From Hadersleviella sp041745395 (lineage in GTDB: Bacteria > Chloroflexota > Anaerolineae > Promineifilales > Promineifilaceae): 29,581 bases of DNA. Below are positions 8,521 to 17,027 of this stretch, piece after piece; the first letter of the stretch is position 1, and each line of letters begins with the position of its first letter. The position numbers were made by a program, and so were the translations under genes. The notes under the pieces were generated by a model. It saw only the letters and a list, made by a program, of their open reading frames with translations, searched no databases and was not told where the DNA came from. The stretch is from contig JBGTIZ010000380.1 of NCBI GenBank assembly GCA_041745395.1, positions 1-29,581 on the forward strand, in the 5' to 3' direction.

Positions 8521-9324
8521 TCAGGCCGCCGCGTCGGACATGACGGGGACAGAGGCAAACTGGATGCCGAGGTCATTGATAACTGCCTTGCCTCGCACCG
8601 TCAAATCGGTGATAAAGAGAAACTGATGGCGGGGGTCAATGGGGTACGCTTTCAGCCGATAATGGGTTCCCCACGGCTTCTCTACCACAATCACGACAAT
8701 CGGCTGGGTGATTTGCAAATAAACGCTGGTCAGAGCGACATCATAAAGCAGATGCCGCATGGCGGCCGCGTCGTGCTGGGGAGCCAGATAAAAATCAGCC
8801 ACGCAGAGCAGATTTTGCCCGCCGTCATTGCTGTTAAAAATGAGCCTGTCCCATAATTTAAGATGGGGAATAACCACGACCGTATCATCGGGGGTGACAA
8901 TCTCGACTGAGCGCATGTTCATCTCGCTCACCTCGCCATACGCCCCCTCAACCTCTATCCAATCCCCCGGACGGTAGGGCATTTCGTATAGAGCCACAAC
9001 CCCCGCAAACAGACTGCTGACATAATCTTTGAGGGCGAACCCAATGGCTAGCCCCAGCGCACTCATGAAGGCGAAGAGGTTCTCGAAGGTTGGTTCGATG
9101 ATGCGGGGCAAGATGAGCGGGATGGCGATGGCAATGACCAGCAGGCGCACAATTGGGACCAGGGCCAAGACATAAAGGCGATAGCGGCTAGGGATCCGCT
9201 CCGCCAGCCAAGGCAGGAGTTTTTGGCCGACCAGAATAATGGCCCACGCGATACCCAATATTAGCCCGATTTCTATCAGGTTTTCCCAAGCAAAACTGCG
9301 AAAAATATCTGTTAAATCGTCCAC
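8521..9324 (-). CDS. MscS-family mechanosensitive ion channel
   Basis: A 267-residue membrane protein. Hydrophobic helices span about 16-40, 50-72 and 85-112; the last is the pore-lining TM3 and its kink (FAFMSALGLAIGFALKDYVSSLFAGV). The cytoplasmic beta domain follows, with YRPGDWIEVEGAYGEVSEMNMRSVEI and TPDDTVVVIPH, both standard MscS signatures. It would open under membrane tension to release solutes during osmotic downshock. The start is GTG at 9322-9324, supported by AAGGA eight bases upstream. It sits between a degenerate-P-loop gene and the lactone-oxidase gene in one minus-strand run, which may make all of them envelope-stress related; that link is inferred. Confidence 0.9.
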   Translation of the reverse strand: MDDLTDIFRSFAWENLIEIGLILGIAWAIILVGQKLLPWLAERIPSRYRLYVLALVPIVRLLVIAIAIPLILPRIIEPTFENLFAFMSALGLAIGFALKDYVSSLFAGVVALYEMPYRPGDWIEVEGAYGEVSEMNMRSVEIVTPDDTVVVIPHLKLWDRLIFNSNDGGQNLLCVADFYLAPQHDAAAMRHLLYDVALTSVYLQITQPIVVIVVEKPWGTHYRLKAYPIDPRHQFLFITDLTVRGKAVINDLGIQFASVPVMSDAAA

Positions 9325-9380
9325 ACTGTTTTTCCTTATTTAATCTGTTCACCAGCGGTACGGAACGCTAACGCTCAGAA

Positions 9381-9506
9381 CTGAGTGCCCTGAAAAAAGG
9401 TAAAAATCTCTCGCAAAGGCACGAAGAGCGCAAAGATTTTCTCGAGGAGTTTTTCTCTTTGCTTCTCTGCGTCTTAGCGAGAGGCCACTTTTTTCAGTAG
9501 GCTCAG
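9381..9506 (-). repeat. Dispersed imperfect-palindrome element, copy 1
   Basis: A roughly 125-bp element whose two halves are imperfect inverted repeats meeting at CTCGAG (about 9441-9446). Its ends are bounded by CTGAG...CTGAAAAAA and its reverse complement. A second copy in the opposite orientation is at 16517-16633; by eye they are about 90 percent identical. The TGA stop of the gene starting at 10759 lies inside the terminal CTCAG of this copy. It has MITE/REP-like features and no coding capacity. Confidence 0.85.
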
Positions 9507-10759
9507 AATTGGTCAACCATGTACCCTTTGTTTTGGATGAAGGCGCGCACGGCCGTGTAGCCCAGCACCCCTACCCGCCACTCTTCTTCCCCCTTAGCGA
9601 CTAGTCCCGCATCCTCCAAGCGCAAAATCGTCTCCACCGCGTGATGCGTCGAGAGGGGCAATAAACGGGGCAACAGTCGTTTATCGTGGGGCAGGCCATT
9701 ATGTAACAGGAGCGTGTGCAACACCATCGCCTCATAATGTCCTGAATTAGAGGGCACCTCGGGCAAATCGAGCTGATTCCACGCGGCGACCCACACCGTT
9801 TGCTGTGGCAAATCCTTATCTTGGGTGGTCGTTTCCTCATTCAGAATATCGTCGGGTTCGGCGCGGAGGCTGTGGCGCCAAATCTCCCAAGCAATGCCCA
9901 AAACACCGCGACTATGGGCGGCCAACAGGGGCAGAAAGTCACTTGTTTCTATCTCTTCGGCCTCCTCTTCCTCGGTTTCCTCGGGCGTTTTGGAGTCGTT
10001 TTCTTTGGTGGGCGGAGGCAACAAATAGGCGCCATTGTCTGCCTGCCGAAAGAGAAATTTTTCGCCTGTTTGAAAGAGACGACCCAGATCCGCTTCGGGG
10101 AAGGGCTGAAGCGTGAGGGTAGCAGGCTGGTGACTGTGCCAGATGTGCTGTAAAAAAGTCCATGCCCAGCTATCACAGGCGATGATGCCTCGCCCAAACT
10201 GCCCCGCATACGCTTGGTCGAGTAGCTGGCGCACAAGGTTCAGCCCCTTGGTGTGGCGCAGATAGGTTTTTTCTAGATGGGGCAACACCCAAGAGCCATC
10301 TTGCGCGTCCAATTCTTCCAGCAAACTGTCATCCCCGGCCAAAATTTGGGTGGGTGAGGGAGGCTGAAAAAGTTGCCATTCCTCTTTTTCTGCCCAGTGG
10401 GTCAGAATGTGGGCGATGTGGCTATGGGGCGGGGCGACCAAAATCAACACTGGTTTTTCAAGCTTTTCTTGGCTGAGCCACTCCTCTAAGGCCACGGAAA
10501 GCTGTTCAGCGGCGGCGGCCCAATCTGGCTGGGGGGCGATGCGGTTGCGCTGCCAATCGGGTAGGGTGCGTAGCTCTTCACGGCTTTTGACCAGCACCTC
10601 TTTTTCGGTATCGGATGAGATGTTCCAAGGGAGCAGTTTGCGTAGAAAGTTTAGCCCTTCTTGGGCGGCGACTTTGACGGGCGGGCTGGGAACTTCGTAG
10701 CTGTCTGGGGAAATATATTGCCAGAGTGGGGGTGGGGTTTCAGCGTTTTCATCAGACAT
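9503..10759 (-). CDS. Hypothetical protein with a degenerate P-loop ATPase-like domain
   Basis: A 418-residue soluble protein that I do not recognise with certainty. Residues 103-119 (PVLILVAPPHSHIAHIL) sit where a Walker A loop would be expected after a beta strand, but the GxGKS core is replaced by PHSHIA, so nucleotide binding is doubtful. The block WVLPHLEKTYLRHTKGLNLVRQLL with IIACDSWAWTFLQHIW (about 157-207) resembles the core of an AAA-like fold. An acidic, low-complexity Glu-rich linker follows at about 255-275. The C-terminal 80 residues look like a winged helix (HHAVETILRLEDAGLVAKGEEEWRVG). It lies 15 bp from the PLP enzyme upstream and 178 bp from the MscS gene downstream, so it is probably co-transcribed. 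It may be a non-catalytic scaffold or regulator. Confidence 0.7.
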   Translation of the reverse strand: MSDENAETPPPLWQYISPDSYEVPSPPVKVAAQEGLNFLRKLLPWNISSDTEKEVLVKSREELRTLPDWQRNRIAPQPDWAAAAEQLSVALEEWLSQEKLEKPVLILVAPPHSHIAHILTHWAEKEEWQLFQPPSPTQILAGDDSLLEELDAQDGSWVLPHLEKTYLRHTKGLNLVRQLLDQAYAGQFGRGIIACDSWAWTFLQHIWHSHQPATLTLQPFPEADLGRLFQTGEKFLFRQADNGAYLLPPPTKENDSKTPEETEEEEAEEIETSDFLPLLAAHSRGVLGIAWEIWRHSLRAEPDDILNEETTTQDKDLPQQTVWVAAWNQLDLPEVPSNSGHYEAMVLHTLLLHNGLPHDKRLLPRLLPLSTHHAVETILRLEDAGLVAKGEEEWRVGVLGYTAVRAFIQNKGYMVDQF

Positions 10760-10774
10760 AGGTCATTTACTCGA

Positions 10775-12106
10775 TTATAGAAACGTCTGCCCGTCACCGC
10801 GATAGGTTTCGACTTCGCCGATAACACGGCCGTGTTTGAGCAGGCGCAAACGGTCAAAATGCTCACATAGCTCCCCCGCCTTCGCATGGCGGAAGAAAAT
10901 CGGGTCGCCGATTTGCAAATCGAGCGAGCCATTATACTGCACGGGCGTTTGCACCTCGCCCGCTCCTTCCAGCGGGGTGAGCGTCGCGCCCATGGGCAGA
11001 TAGGGCTGAGGTGCTTTGTTCGGGCCGACCGTGCCCGAGGCAATATAACCACCGCCAAGACAGGTGAATAAATCATGACGAGGGCGGCGCACAATTTGCA
11101 GGGCAAAACCAGCGGCGGGCTGGTAGCGAAAATCTTGGTATTGGTCGAAGAGGGTGGGAGCGTAGAAGGCGGAGCCGGCGGTGAGTTCGGACACGGCCGT
11201 GTCTTGGCTCGTGGTGGACAAACTGCCCGTGCCCCCGCCGTTCACAAAGCGCAAATGGTGTCCCGCTTCACGCAAGGCTCGTACCACGGCCGTGCGTCTT
11301 TGCGCCACCCGTTTTACCGACCGCTTTTTCAGCCAGCGAATGAGCGCGTTTTGCGCTGTTTGACCCGGAATGGCATCCCCCACGCCCGCGATTTGCGCCT
11401 CGTAGCCCATCACCCCATCCAGCACGAGGCGTGGCTCTTGGCGAATGGCGTTGGCTAGCACCAGCGCATGGTCGCCCGTCTTAACCGTGGAACGCCACAC
11501 GCCAAAGTGCAGACCCGGATAATCATCCGCCATGTCTAAATCGAGGCAGACGGGCAGGGGCTTGGTGCCGCCAACTTCGGCCGTAATTTGGCTGAGGTGG
11601 CGGATGTGGGTCATGCTGTCTACCATGAGGGTGATCTGCTGGCCGCGCTGGTTGGCTTCTACCACGGCCGTGATTTCCTCTCGATTCCAAGTGGGGTAGG
11701 CCACCAGCAAATCGGTGAAGCCGCGCTGGGCCAGATAGACCGCTTCGGCGGCGGTGTAGCACATCAACCCTTGGAACCGCTCATGCGCGTTCAGAATGTG
11801 GCGCAACATGGCCACGGAGCGAATGGATTTGGTGGCGATGCGGATTTTTTTGTGCCTACTGCGCCGCAGAACTTGCTGGATATTTTCGTCGAGCAAATCC
11901 ATGTCTACGAAGGCGACGGGCAGGCTGTAGTCGCCCAAGATTTGGTGGTAATAGTGGTAGCGTTGGTCGGCTGAATGGGTGGGTTGGGGGAGGGGGATGC
12001 GTTGGTTGGCTTGTTTTTGTTGTTTGAGCCATTTCCAGAGAAGGAGGCCCCCCACGGCCGTGAGTCCTAGACTGATTAGGATTGTTTTATGCTGTTGTTT
12101 GCCCAC
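10775..12106 (-). CDS. Membrane-anchored fold-III PLP enzyme (D-serine dehydratase/D-threonine aldolase-like amino-acid deaminase)
   Basis: A 443-residue protein with the alanine-racemase-type TIM barrel followed by a D-serine-dehydratase-like beta domain. The PLP lysine is Lys93 in IRIATKSIRS. Later motifs are CLDLDMADDYPGLHFGV, FVNGGGTGS, CLGGGYIASG, and FFRHAKAGELCEHF near the C-terminus, whose His and Cys may form the metal site seen in this family. A single hydrophobic segment at about 8-24 (TILISLGLTAVGGLLLWKW) predicts N-terminal membrane anchoring, which is not usual for these enzymes. The start is GTG at 12104-12106 with a GAGAG stretch upstream; an internal start would remove the anchor. 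It is first in a four-gene minus-strand run. Five palindrome copies are present (10825, 11192, 11285, 11663, 12053). The substrate is not known. Confidence 0.85.
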   Translation of the reverse strand: MGKQQHKTILISLGLTAVGGLLLWKWLKQQKQANQRIPLPQPTHSADQRYHYYHQILGDYSLPVAFVDMDLLDENIQQVLRRSRHKKIRIATKSIRSVAMLRHILNAHERFQGLMCYTAAEAVYLAQRGFTDLLVAYPTWNREEITAVVEANQRGQQITLMVDSMTHIRHLSQITAEVGGTKPLPVCLDLDMADDYPGLHFGVWRSTVKTGDHALVLANAIRQEPRLVLDGVMGYEAQIAGVGDAIPGQTAQNALIRWLKKRSVKRVAQRRTAVVRALREAGHHLRFVNGGGTGSLSTTSQDTAVSELTAGSAFYAPTLFDQYQDFRYQPAAGFALQIVRRPRHDLFTCLGGGYIASGTVGPNKAPQPYLPMGATLTPLEGAGEVQTPVQYNGSLDLQIGDPIFFRHAKAGELCEHFDRLRLLKHGRVIGEVETYRGDGQTFL

Positions 12107-12186
12107 AAGGTTTCTCTCTGTTTAGGTGGTTGAGTAAAGGCAAGATTCATTCCTCTTTTGTGATACGCAACTAGATTAAAGCTGGC

Positions 12187-12573
12187 TCACCATATTCTTT
12201 CTACTTCATAATGTTCAAATAGTGCATCACTGCTAACAACGGGAATTTTTTCTACCAATGACTGGCTAATTATCAGACGGTCAAATGGATCGCGGTGATG
12301 ATATGGCAAATTGGCTACTTGTGCGGCATGTGCTACCGAAATAGGTAAAAGGACAAAGTCATTCGTTTGCAACTGATTGTTCCAGAACGGGGTAAAAGGA
12401 GTTGGTAGCGTGTATTTGCCCAAGCTGATTTTGATGGCTATTTCCCACAAACTAGCTGGACTAATGAAGACTATCCCTTCGTCCAGGATGATATTTTCTC
12501 GGGCTATGTTACTCAAACGGGAATCGTTGAGTACAAACCATAACAGGGCTTGTGTGTCTAGTAACCGATTCAT
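12187..12573 (-). CDS. vapC: PIN-domain toxin VapC (Sll0205-like)
   Basis: A 128-residue PIN-domain ribonuclease. The acidic catalytic set is visible: Asp6 in LLDTQALLW, Glu44 in SLWEIAIK, Asp95/Asp98 in HRDPFDRLI and Asp116 in SSDALF. HRDPFDRLI is the hallmark of the Sll0205-like PIN group. The toxin would cleave RNA when not held by its partner. Its ATG overlaps the stop of the upstream antitoxin gene by four bases (ATGA), the usual arrangement for translationally coupled toxin-antitoxin pairs. Confidence 0.92.
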   Translation of the reverse strand: MNRLLDTQALLWFVLNDSRLSNIARENIILDEGIVFISPASLWEIAIKISLGKYTLPTPFTPFWNNQLQTNDFVLLPISVAHAAQVANLPYHHRDPFDRLIISQSLVEKIPVVSSDALFEHYEVERIW

Positions 12574-12794
12574 GGCATGTACTCTTCAAAATCATGTAGA
12601 TGTTCATCATCTTCAATGAGTATCTGCAAGATGCCCTTGGCACTGCCTGGCTGTCTCCGTTTACGGGGCAAGGGGGAGGATTCTGGCAAGAGCAGGAGCA
12701 AACGAGCCGATTTACCGTAAATATGCTGGAACTCTCTGGGCAAAAAGATACGGCCATCTTCATCAATGTGGGCTTCCAGTTCTAATGCTTGCAT
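12570..12794 (-). CDS. VapB-like antitoxin
   Basis: A 74-residue protein starting MQALELEAHIDEDGRIFLP, which reads like an AbrB/MazE-type swapped-hairpin DNA-binding domain. A basic linker (PRKRRQPG) follows, then an acidic tail (EDDEHLHDFEEYMP) suited to blocking the PIN active site. A longer frame begins at 12932, but AAGGA sits eight bases before the Met at 12794 and the extra N-terminal residues look random, so 12794 was chosen. It overlaps vapC by four bases. It probably also represses its own promoter, as such antitoxins do. Confidence 0.82.
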   Translation of the reverse strand: MQALELEAHIDEDGRIFLPREFQHIYGKSARLLLLLPESSPLPRKRRQPGSAKGILQILIEDDEHLHDFEEYMP

Positions 12795-12859
12795 ACGCTT
12801 TTTCCTTGGGCTAACGTTTCCTTCGAGAAACTGAGCAATCATCAACTCATTACCAAAAC

Positions 12860-12868
12860 AGTATAGCA
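12860..12868 (-). promoter_or_regulatory. Extended -10 promoter for the vapBC pair
   Basis: On the minus strand the sequence reads TGCTATACT, an extended -10 (TGn plus TATACT). Transcription would begin near 12853 and give a leader of about 60 nt before the antitoxin ATG. No convincing -35 box is visible, which fits an extended -10 promoter. Confidence 0.4.
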
Positions 12869-12967
12869 CCTGCCCTACAAAAATACAGGATGGCTGGCAG
12901 AACCCCCACTTGCCCCTATAATTCAGCCCCATAACCTATGAACCCCTGACCCACTTGGAGAAATCTG

Positions 12968-14110
12968 ATGCAACCTCACCTGCTAACGGATGAACACAAC
13001 ATGTTCCGCGATGCGTTTCGGCAATTTGTGGAGCGGGAAATTAAACCCCACCATGAACAGTGGGAAAAGGCGGGCATTGTTCCCCGCGAATTGTGGCACA
13101 CGGCCGGGGAAAATGGCTTCCTCTGTATGGATGTGCCCGAGGAGTATGGTGGCCTTGGGGTGACTGATTTTCGCTACAACGCCATTGTCAGTGAAGAGCT
13201 AGCCCGCGTGGGCGCGTCTGGCCCCGCTTTCCCGTTGCACACCGATATTGTTGTACCCTACATCACGAGCTATGCCACGGCCGTGCAAAAAGCCCGCTGG
13301 CTCCCCAAGCTGGTCACAGGGGAACATATCTCAGCCATCGCCATGACGGAACCCAACACGGGTAGTGATTTGCAGGCGATCCAGACCACGGCCGTGCGTG
13401 ACGGCGACCATTACCTGCTCAACGGCGCCAAAACCTTCATCTCCAACGGCATCCTCAGCGACATCGTCATCGTCGTCGCCAAAACCGACCCCAGCCAAAA
13501 AGCGATGGGCACAAGCCTGATTGTCGTCGAGCGGGGCATGGAGGGCTTCGAGCGCGGGCGTAACCTCGAAAAAATCGGGATGCACGCCCAAGACACGGCC
13601 GAGCTATTTTTCAAAGATGTGCACGTGCCCGTAGACAATTTGCTCGGGCAAGAAGGGGCGGGCTTCATCTACCTCATGCAAAAACTGCCCCAAGAGCGGC
13701 TGACCATCGCCGCCATGGCCGTCTCCGCCGCCGAAGCCGCCCTAGAGTGGACGCTGGCCTATGCCCAAGAGCGACACGCCTTTGGCCGCCCCATCGGCAA
13801 ATTTCAGCACAATCGGTTCAAGCTGGCCGAAATGAAAACGGAAGTGACCATCGGCCGGGCGTTTGTAGACCGCTGTATCGAAGAGCTAAACGAGGGCACG
13901 CTCAACGCTGAAAAAGCGGCTATGGCTAAATGGTGGACAACGGAGATGCAGGTGCGCGTTATTGACCAATGTCTCCAGCTTCACGGCGGCTACGGCTACA
14001 TGCTCGAGTATCCTATTGCCCGCGCTTATGTGGATGCTCGCGTGCAAACCATTTACGGCGGTACAAACGAAATCATGAAGGAGATTGTCGGTCGGGCAAT
14101 GGGGTTTTGA
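12968..14110 (+). CDS. Acyl-CoA dehydrogenase, long-chain/isovaleryl-type
   Basis: A full-length 380-residue flavoenzyme that catalyses alpha,beta-dehydrogenation of acyl-CoA, passing electrons to ETF. Motifs include AMTEPNTGSDLQAIQT (FAD/substrate loop), FISNGILSD, AFGRPIGKFQ and the C-terminal LHGGYGYMLEYPIARAYVDAR. The usual MCAD catalytic Glu position reads IYGGTNEIM (Gly364). Instead Glu243 in LPQERLTIA matches the alternative catalytic base of long-chain and isovaleryl-CoA dehydrogenases. GGAG precedes the ATG at a good distance. The gene fits metabolically with the acyl-CoA ligase at 1638-3335 but is not in the same operon. Two palindrome copies (13276, 13387) code TAV. Confidence 0.94.
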   Translation: MQPHLLTDEHNMFRDAFRQFVEREIKPHHEQWEKAGIVPRELWHTAGENGFLCMDVPEEYGGLGVTDFRYNAIVSEELARVGASGPAFPLHTDIVVPYITSYATAVQKARWLPKLVTGEHISAIAMTEPNTGSDLQAIQTTAVRDGDHYLLNGAKTFISNGILSDIVIVVAKTDPSQKAMGTSLIVVERGMEGFERGRNLEKIGMHAQDTAELFFKDVHVPVDNLLGQEGAGFIYLMQKLPQERLTIAAMAVSAAEAALEWTLAYAQERHAFGRPIGKFQHNRFKLAEMKTEVTIGRAFVDRCIEELNEGTLNAEKAAMAKWWTTEMQVRVIDQCLQLHGGYGYMLEYPIARAYVDARVQTIYGGTNEIMKEIVGRAMGF

Positions 14111-14249
14111 GCGATGGGGGTGGCTGAAACAGCGATAGACTACCCACCTAAACTATGGTATCTTCATTTTTAATGAGAAGAGGGTTTTAGCCTACCCCCA
14201 ATGCTTATCAACCGACGTTCGACCACCTATTTGACGCAAGGAGTGCTGT

Positions 14250-16499
14250 ATGACTTTGCCTCGGAATCGACCCATACTGATCCAACTTGTTGGACTGCTG
14301 TTTTTGCTGACCGCCTTAGTGGCGTGTGGCTCGCCTGACCCGACCCCAACGCTTTTACTGCCGCCGACGTTGGCTTCCACGGCCGTGCCCCTGCCCACCG
14401 AACCCCCCGTCGAGCCAACCACCCCGCCCGACCCCGAACTGGAACCAGAAGTCACCGACCAAAGCTGGGCGACTATTGCCTCAGCGGGAACCATCCGCGT
14501 GGGCACTTCGGCTGATTATCCCCCCTTCTCGTTTTACAACAGTGCTTACCAAATTGACGGCTTCGACCCCGCCCTCATGCAGGCCATTGGCGCAGAGCTA
14601 GGGATTGAAGTTGAGCTGGTTGATTATACCTTTGACGGCCTTTATGATGAGCTGGCCTTGGGCAACATTGACGCCATTATCTCGGCCGTGTCGGTCACGC
14701 CCGACCGGCAGGAGTTGGTCAACTTTTCCAACGTCTATTACGTCGGTGAAGAAGGGCTTCTGGTTGCTGAAGATAGCGCGATTACTCAAATCAACAGCCC
14801 CGCCGACCTTGTCACCCGCCGCGTCGGGGTGCAAAATGGCTCCGTTTATCAGGCGTGGCTCAACCAAACGCTGGTTGATCCGGGACTCATGTCGCCGGGC
14901 CTTATTTCCAGCTATTCCAGCGTGAGTCAAGCCTTGGATGATTTGGAAGCGGGTCGCTTGGAGGTAGTGGTAATGGATGCGCTTCCGGCGGACACGGCCG
15001 TGTTAGAGCGCGGCCTGCGTAAAGTCGGCGGTGGCAACTATCCCCAACTCTTCGCCATCGTTCTGCCCCAAGGCGCGGACAGCCTTACTAGCCAAATCAA
15101 CGCCGCTTTAGCCAACCTCAATCGGCGCGGCGTCATTAGTGAGCTAGCCGACGAATTCCTCGACCTAGCTGAACTCAATTTACCCGAGGAAGAGCCAACC
15201 CCCGCGTCCTCGCCGCCGCCTGTTGCTAGCACCACGCCCACCGCCTGCGTGGACAGCATGAGCTTTGTGTCTGATTTGACCTATGACGACCAAAACATGA
15301 ACAACCCGCCCCTATTGTCTCCCGGGCAAGCGTTTACCAAAGGGTGGCGCGTGCGCAACACGGGCAGTTGCACCTGGACCCTGGGCTATCGCTTGATCTT
15401 TGTACAGGGCAACGCCCCTTACGCCCGCATGGCGGGGCAACCCATTAGCGTCAACCAAGAAGTGCCGCCCAACAATACCTACGACTTCCAAGCTAACTTG
15501 GTCGCGCCGCTCGTGCCCGGTACGTATCAAGGCTTTTGGCAGATAATTAACGCGGCCAACGTGCCTTTTGGTCAGCGCGTGTGGGTTGGCATTACCGTGC
15601 CTTCTCCGGCCACGCCCACCCCCATGCCCACGCAAACCCCCACCACCGACATCACGTTTACGGCGAACCCGACCTCTCTGCGGGCGGGTGAACGGGTCGT
15701 CTTTAGCTGGTCGGTGCGTAATGCGCGCGCCGTCTACTTCTATGAGCAGGGGCAAAATTGGGAAAATCACGGGGTCGTCGGGCAGGCCAGTGCTGAACGG
15801 TTCCCCCAGCAGACGACCACCTTTGAGCTACGAGTGGTTCGTTTGGATGGCTCGGTCGAAGTGCGCCAAATTCGCATCGACGTGACGCCCGTCCTGAACG
15901 CGCCCTACATTGACCGCTTGGCGGTTGAGCCGCGCAACAACGTGGTGGTGGGGCAATGCGTGACCGTTTCGTGGGCTGTGTCGGGCAACGTGAGCAATAT
16001 TCGCGTCTTAGCCAATGATGACGTTTTGCGCGACCAAGCACCTCTGAGCGGCAATGCCAGCCATTGTCCGTCACGGCCGGGTAGCTACAATTATGTCATC
16101 GAGGCCACCGGCCCCGGCGGTACAAATCGCACGAATATAGCCATCGTGGTTAATAATGCGGTTGCGCCTGTACCCACAGCCACGGCCGGGCCGCCCACCC
16201 CCTTACCCCAGCCGCCCATCATCAACTTCTTCTTGGTTGACCCCGACGAAGTCAGCGTGGGTGAATGCCTAACCATTAGCTGGGAAGCAAGCGGCGGCGC
16301 GAATCGCGTTCAGCTACTGCGCAACGGCTTGATTGTGTTGGACAACGCTCCGCTTCGTCAGTCCACGCAGGATTGCCCCACCGAGGCCGTCCCTGTGACC
16401 TATCGCCTCGAGGTGCGCAACGCCGCTGGGCAAGTGGTGTGGCGTGAGGAAGTGGTGCAAGTTTACGCAACCGCGATGCCTCTCCCCGCCCAACCATAG
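14250..16499 (+). CDS. Lipoprotein fusing a family-3 solute-binding domain with NBR1-like and Ig-like domains
   Basis: A 749-residue secreted lipoprotein. The signal peptide ends in ALVAC (Cys26) and is followed by a Pro/Thr-rich stalk to about residue 68. Residues 71-308 are a solute-binding protein family 3 domain like those for polar amino acids (GTIRVGTSADYPPFSF, FDPALMQAIGAELG, LGNIDAIISAVSVTPDRQ, VGVQNGSVYQAWL). Residues about 333-450 are an NBR1-type Ig-like domain (TKGWRVRNTGSCTWTLGYRL, VPGTYQGFWQI). Three more Ig-like modules follow at about 466-546, 552-635 and 656-739, the last two with likely disulfides (Cys570-Cys606, Cys673-Cys709). AAGGAG precedes the ATG. No permease or ATPase gene is adjacent, so it may sense or scavenge a ligand at the surface rather than feed a transporter. 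Confidence 0.88.
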   Translation: MTLPRNRPILIQLVGLLFLLTALVACGSPDPTPTLLLPPTLASTAVPLPTEPPVEPTTPPDPELEPEVTDQSWATIASAGTIRVGTSADYPPFSFYNSAYQIDGFDPALMQAIGAELGIEVELVDYTFDGLYDELALGNIDAIISAVSVTPDRQELVNFSNVYYVGEEGLLVAEDSAITQINSPADLVTRRVGVQNGSVYQAWLNQTLVDPGLMSPGLISSYSSVSQALDDLEAGRLEVVVMDALPADTAVLERGLRKVGGGNYPQLFAIVLPQGADSLTSQINAALANLNRRGVISELADEFLDLAELNLPEEEPTPASSPPPVASTTPTACVDSMSFVSDLTYDDQNMNNPPLLSPGQAFTKGWRVRNTGSCTWTLGYRLIFVQGNAPYARMAGQPISVNQEVPPNNTYDFQANLVAPLVPGTYQGFWQIINAANVPFGQRVWVGITVPSPATPTPMPTQTPTTDITFTANPTSLRAGERVVFSWSVRNARAVYFYEQGQNWENHGVVGQASAERFPQQTTTFELRVVRLDGSVEVRQIRIDVTPVLNAPYIDRLAVEPRNNVVVGQCVTVSWAVSGNVSNIRVLANDDVLRDQAPLSGNASHCPSRPGSYNYVIEATGPGGTNRTNIAIVVNNAVAPVPTATAGPPTPLPQPPIINFFLVDPDEVSVGECLTISWEASGGANRVQLLRNGLIVLDNAPLRQSTQDCPTEAVPVTYRLEVRNAAGQVVWREEVVQVYATAMPLPAQP

Positions 16500-16516
16500 A
16501 ACGCGGGAACGGATAA

Positions 16517-16633
16517 CTGAGCCTACTGAAAAAAGCAGGCTCTCGCTAAAACGCTAAGAAGCAAAGAGAAAAACTTCTCGAGAAAAACTTTGCGCTCTTC
16601 GTGCCTTTGCGAGGGATTTTTACCTTGTTTCAG
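16517..16633 (+). repeat. Dispersed imperfect-palindrome element, copy 2
   Basis: This is the inverted partner of the element at 9381-9506. It begins CTGAGCCTACTGAAAAAAGC, has CTCGAG at its centre and ends near TTGTTTCAG. It lies 17 bp downstream of the stop codon of the Ig-like lipoprotein gene. Both copies therefore sit at the 3' ends of genes. Confidence 0.85.
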
Positions 16634-16654
16634 TCGTCTCATAACTTAGCCATG

Positions 16655-16692
16655 AAAAGGGGGGCACTACCATAGATAGTGCCCCCTTTTTT
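16655..16692 (+). terminator. Rho-independent terminator after the Ig-like lipoprotein gene
   Basis: A perfect 10-bp stem (GGGGGCACTA, 16660-16669, with its complement at 16677-16686) and a 7-nt loop are followed by six T residues. Four A residues lie on the other side, so it could also work weakly in reverse. Confidence 0.85.
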
Positions 16693-16980
16693 AGTCAGTA
16701 AGCAGTCATTTTTAACATAGCGATTTGCGAGACAGATGACGCAAGGCATTAACTGAAACTGATAAATTGGTGAACGGGTGAATGGTTGAATTGATGAATG
16801 ATTAACGGGGCGTTCCCATGACACACCATTAACCGTTCAACAATTCGGCAATTTAGCAATTCAGCAATTCTGATTGCTAAACACCTACGTATTTTTTGAC
16901 CTATTACTTAGCCACCTTACCGTCTGAAAAAAGTAAGCGTTGAGCGTCTCAGCCAGACAGACCACGCCCAGAGAAAAACC

Positions 16981-17022
16981 ACGTGACACATGACACGTGA
17001 CACCTGACACGTGACACCTGAC
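16981..17022. repeat. 14-bp tandem repeat just upstream of the GT-like gene
   Basis: About three copies of GACACGTGACACCT, each carrying the palindrome CACGTG, end five bases before the ATG at 17028. The array takes up the place where a Shine-Dalgarno would be expected. It may be an operator array or a slippage repeat. Confidence 0.75.
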
Positions 17023-17027
17023 CCCCT

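Larger units (their letters stand above)
16500..17027. other. 528-bp gene-free, repeat-rich interval
   Basis: No credible gene is seen here. The interval holds copy 2 of the dispersed palindromic element (16517-16633), a strong hairpin terminator (16655-16692), an AT-rich stretch of short imperfect repeats built around CAATT and GCAATT (about 16770-16880), and a 14-bp tandem repeat (16981-17022). Sequence this repetitive suggests a hotspot for small mobile or slipped repeats. Confidence 0.8.

Noticed and set aside
12187..12794. Idea that the VapBC pair belongs to the CRISPR defence locus
   Set aside because: It lies about 9 kb away, separated by metabolic genes; nothing in the sequence ties the two together.
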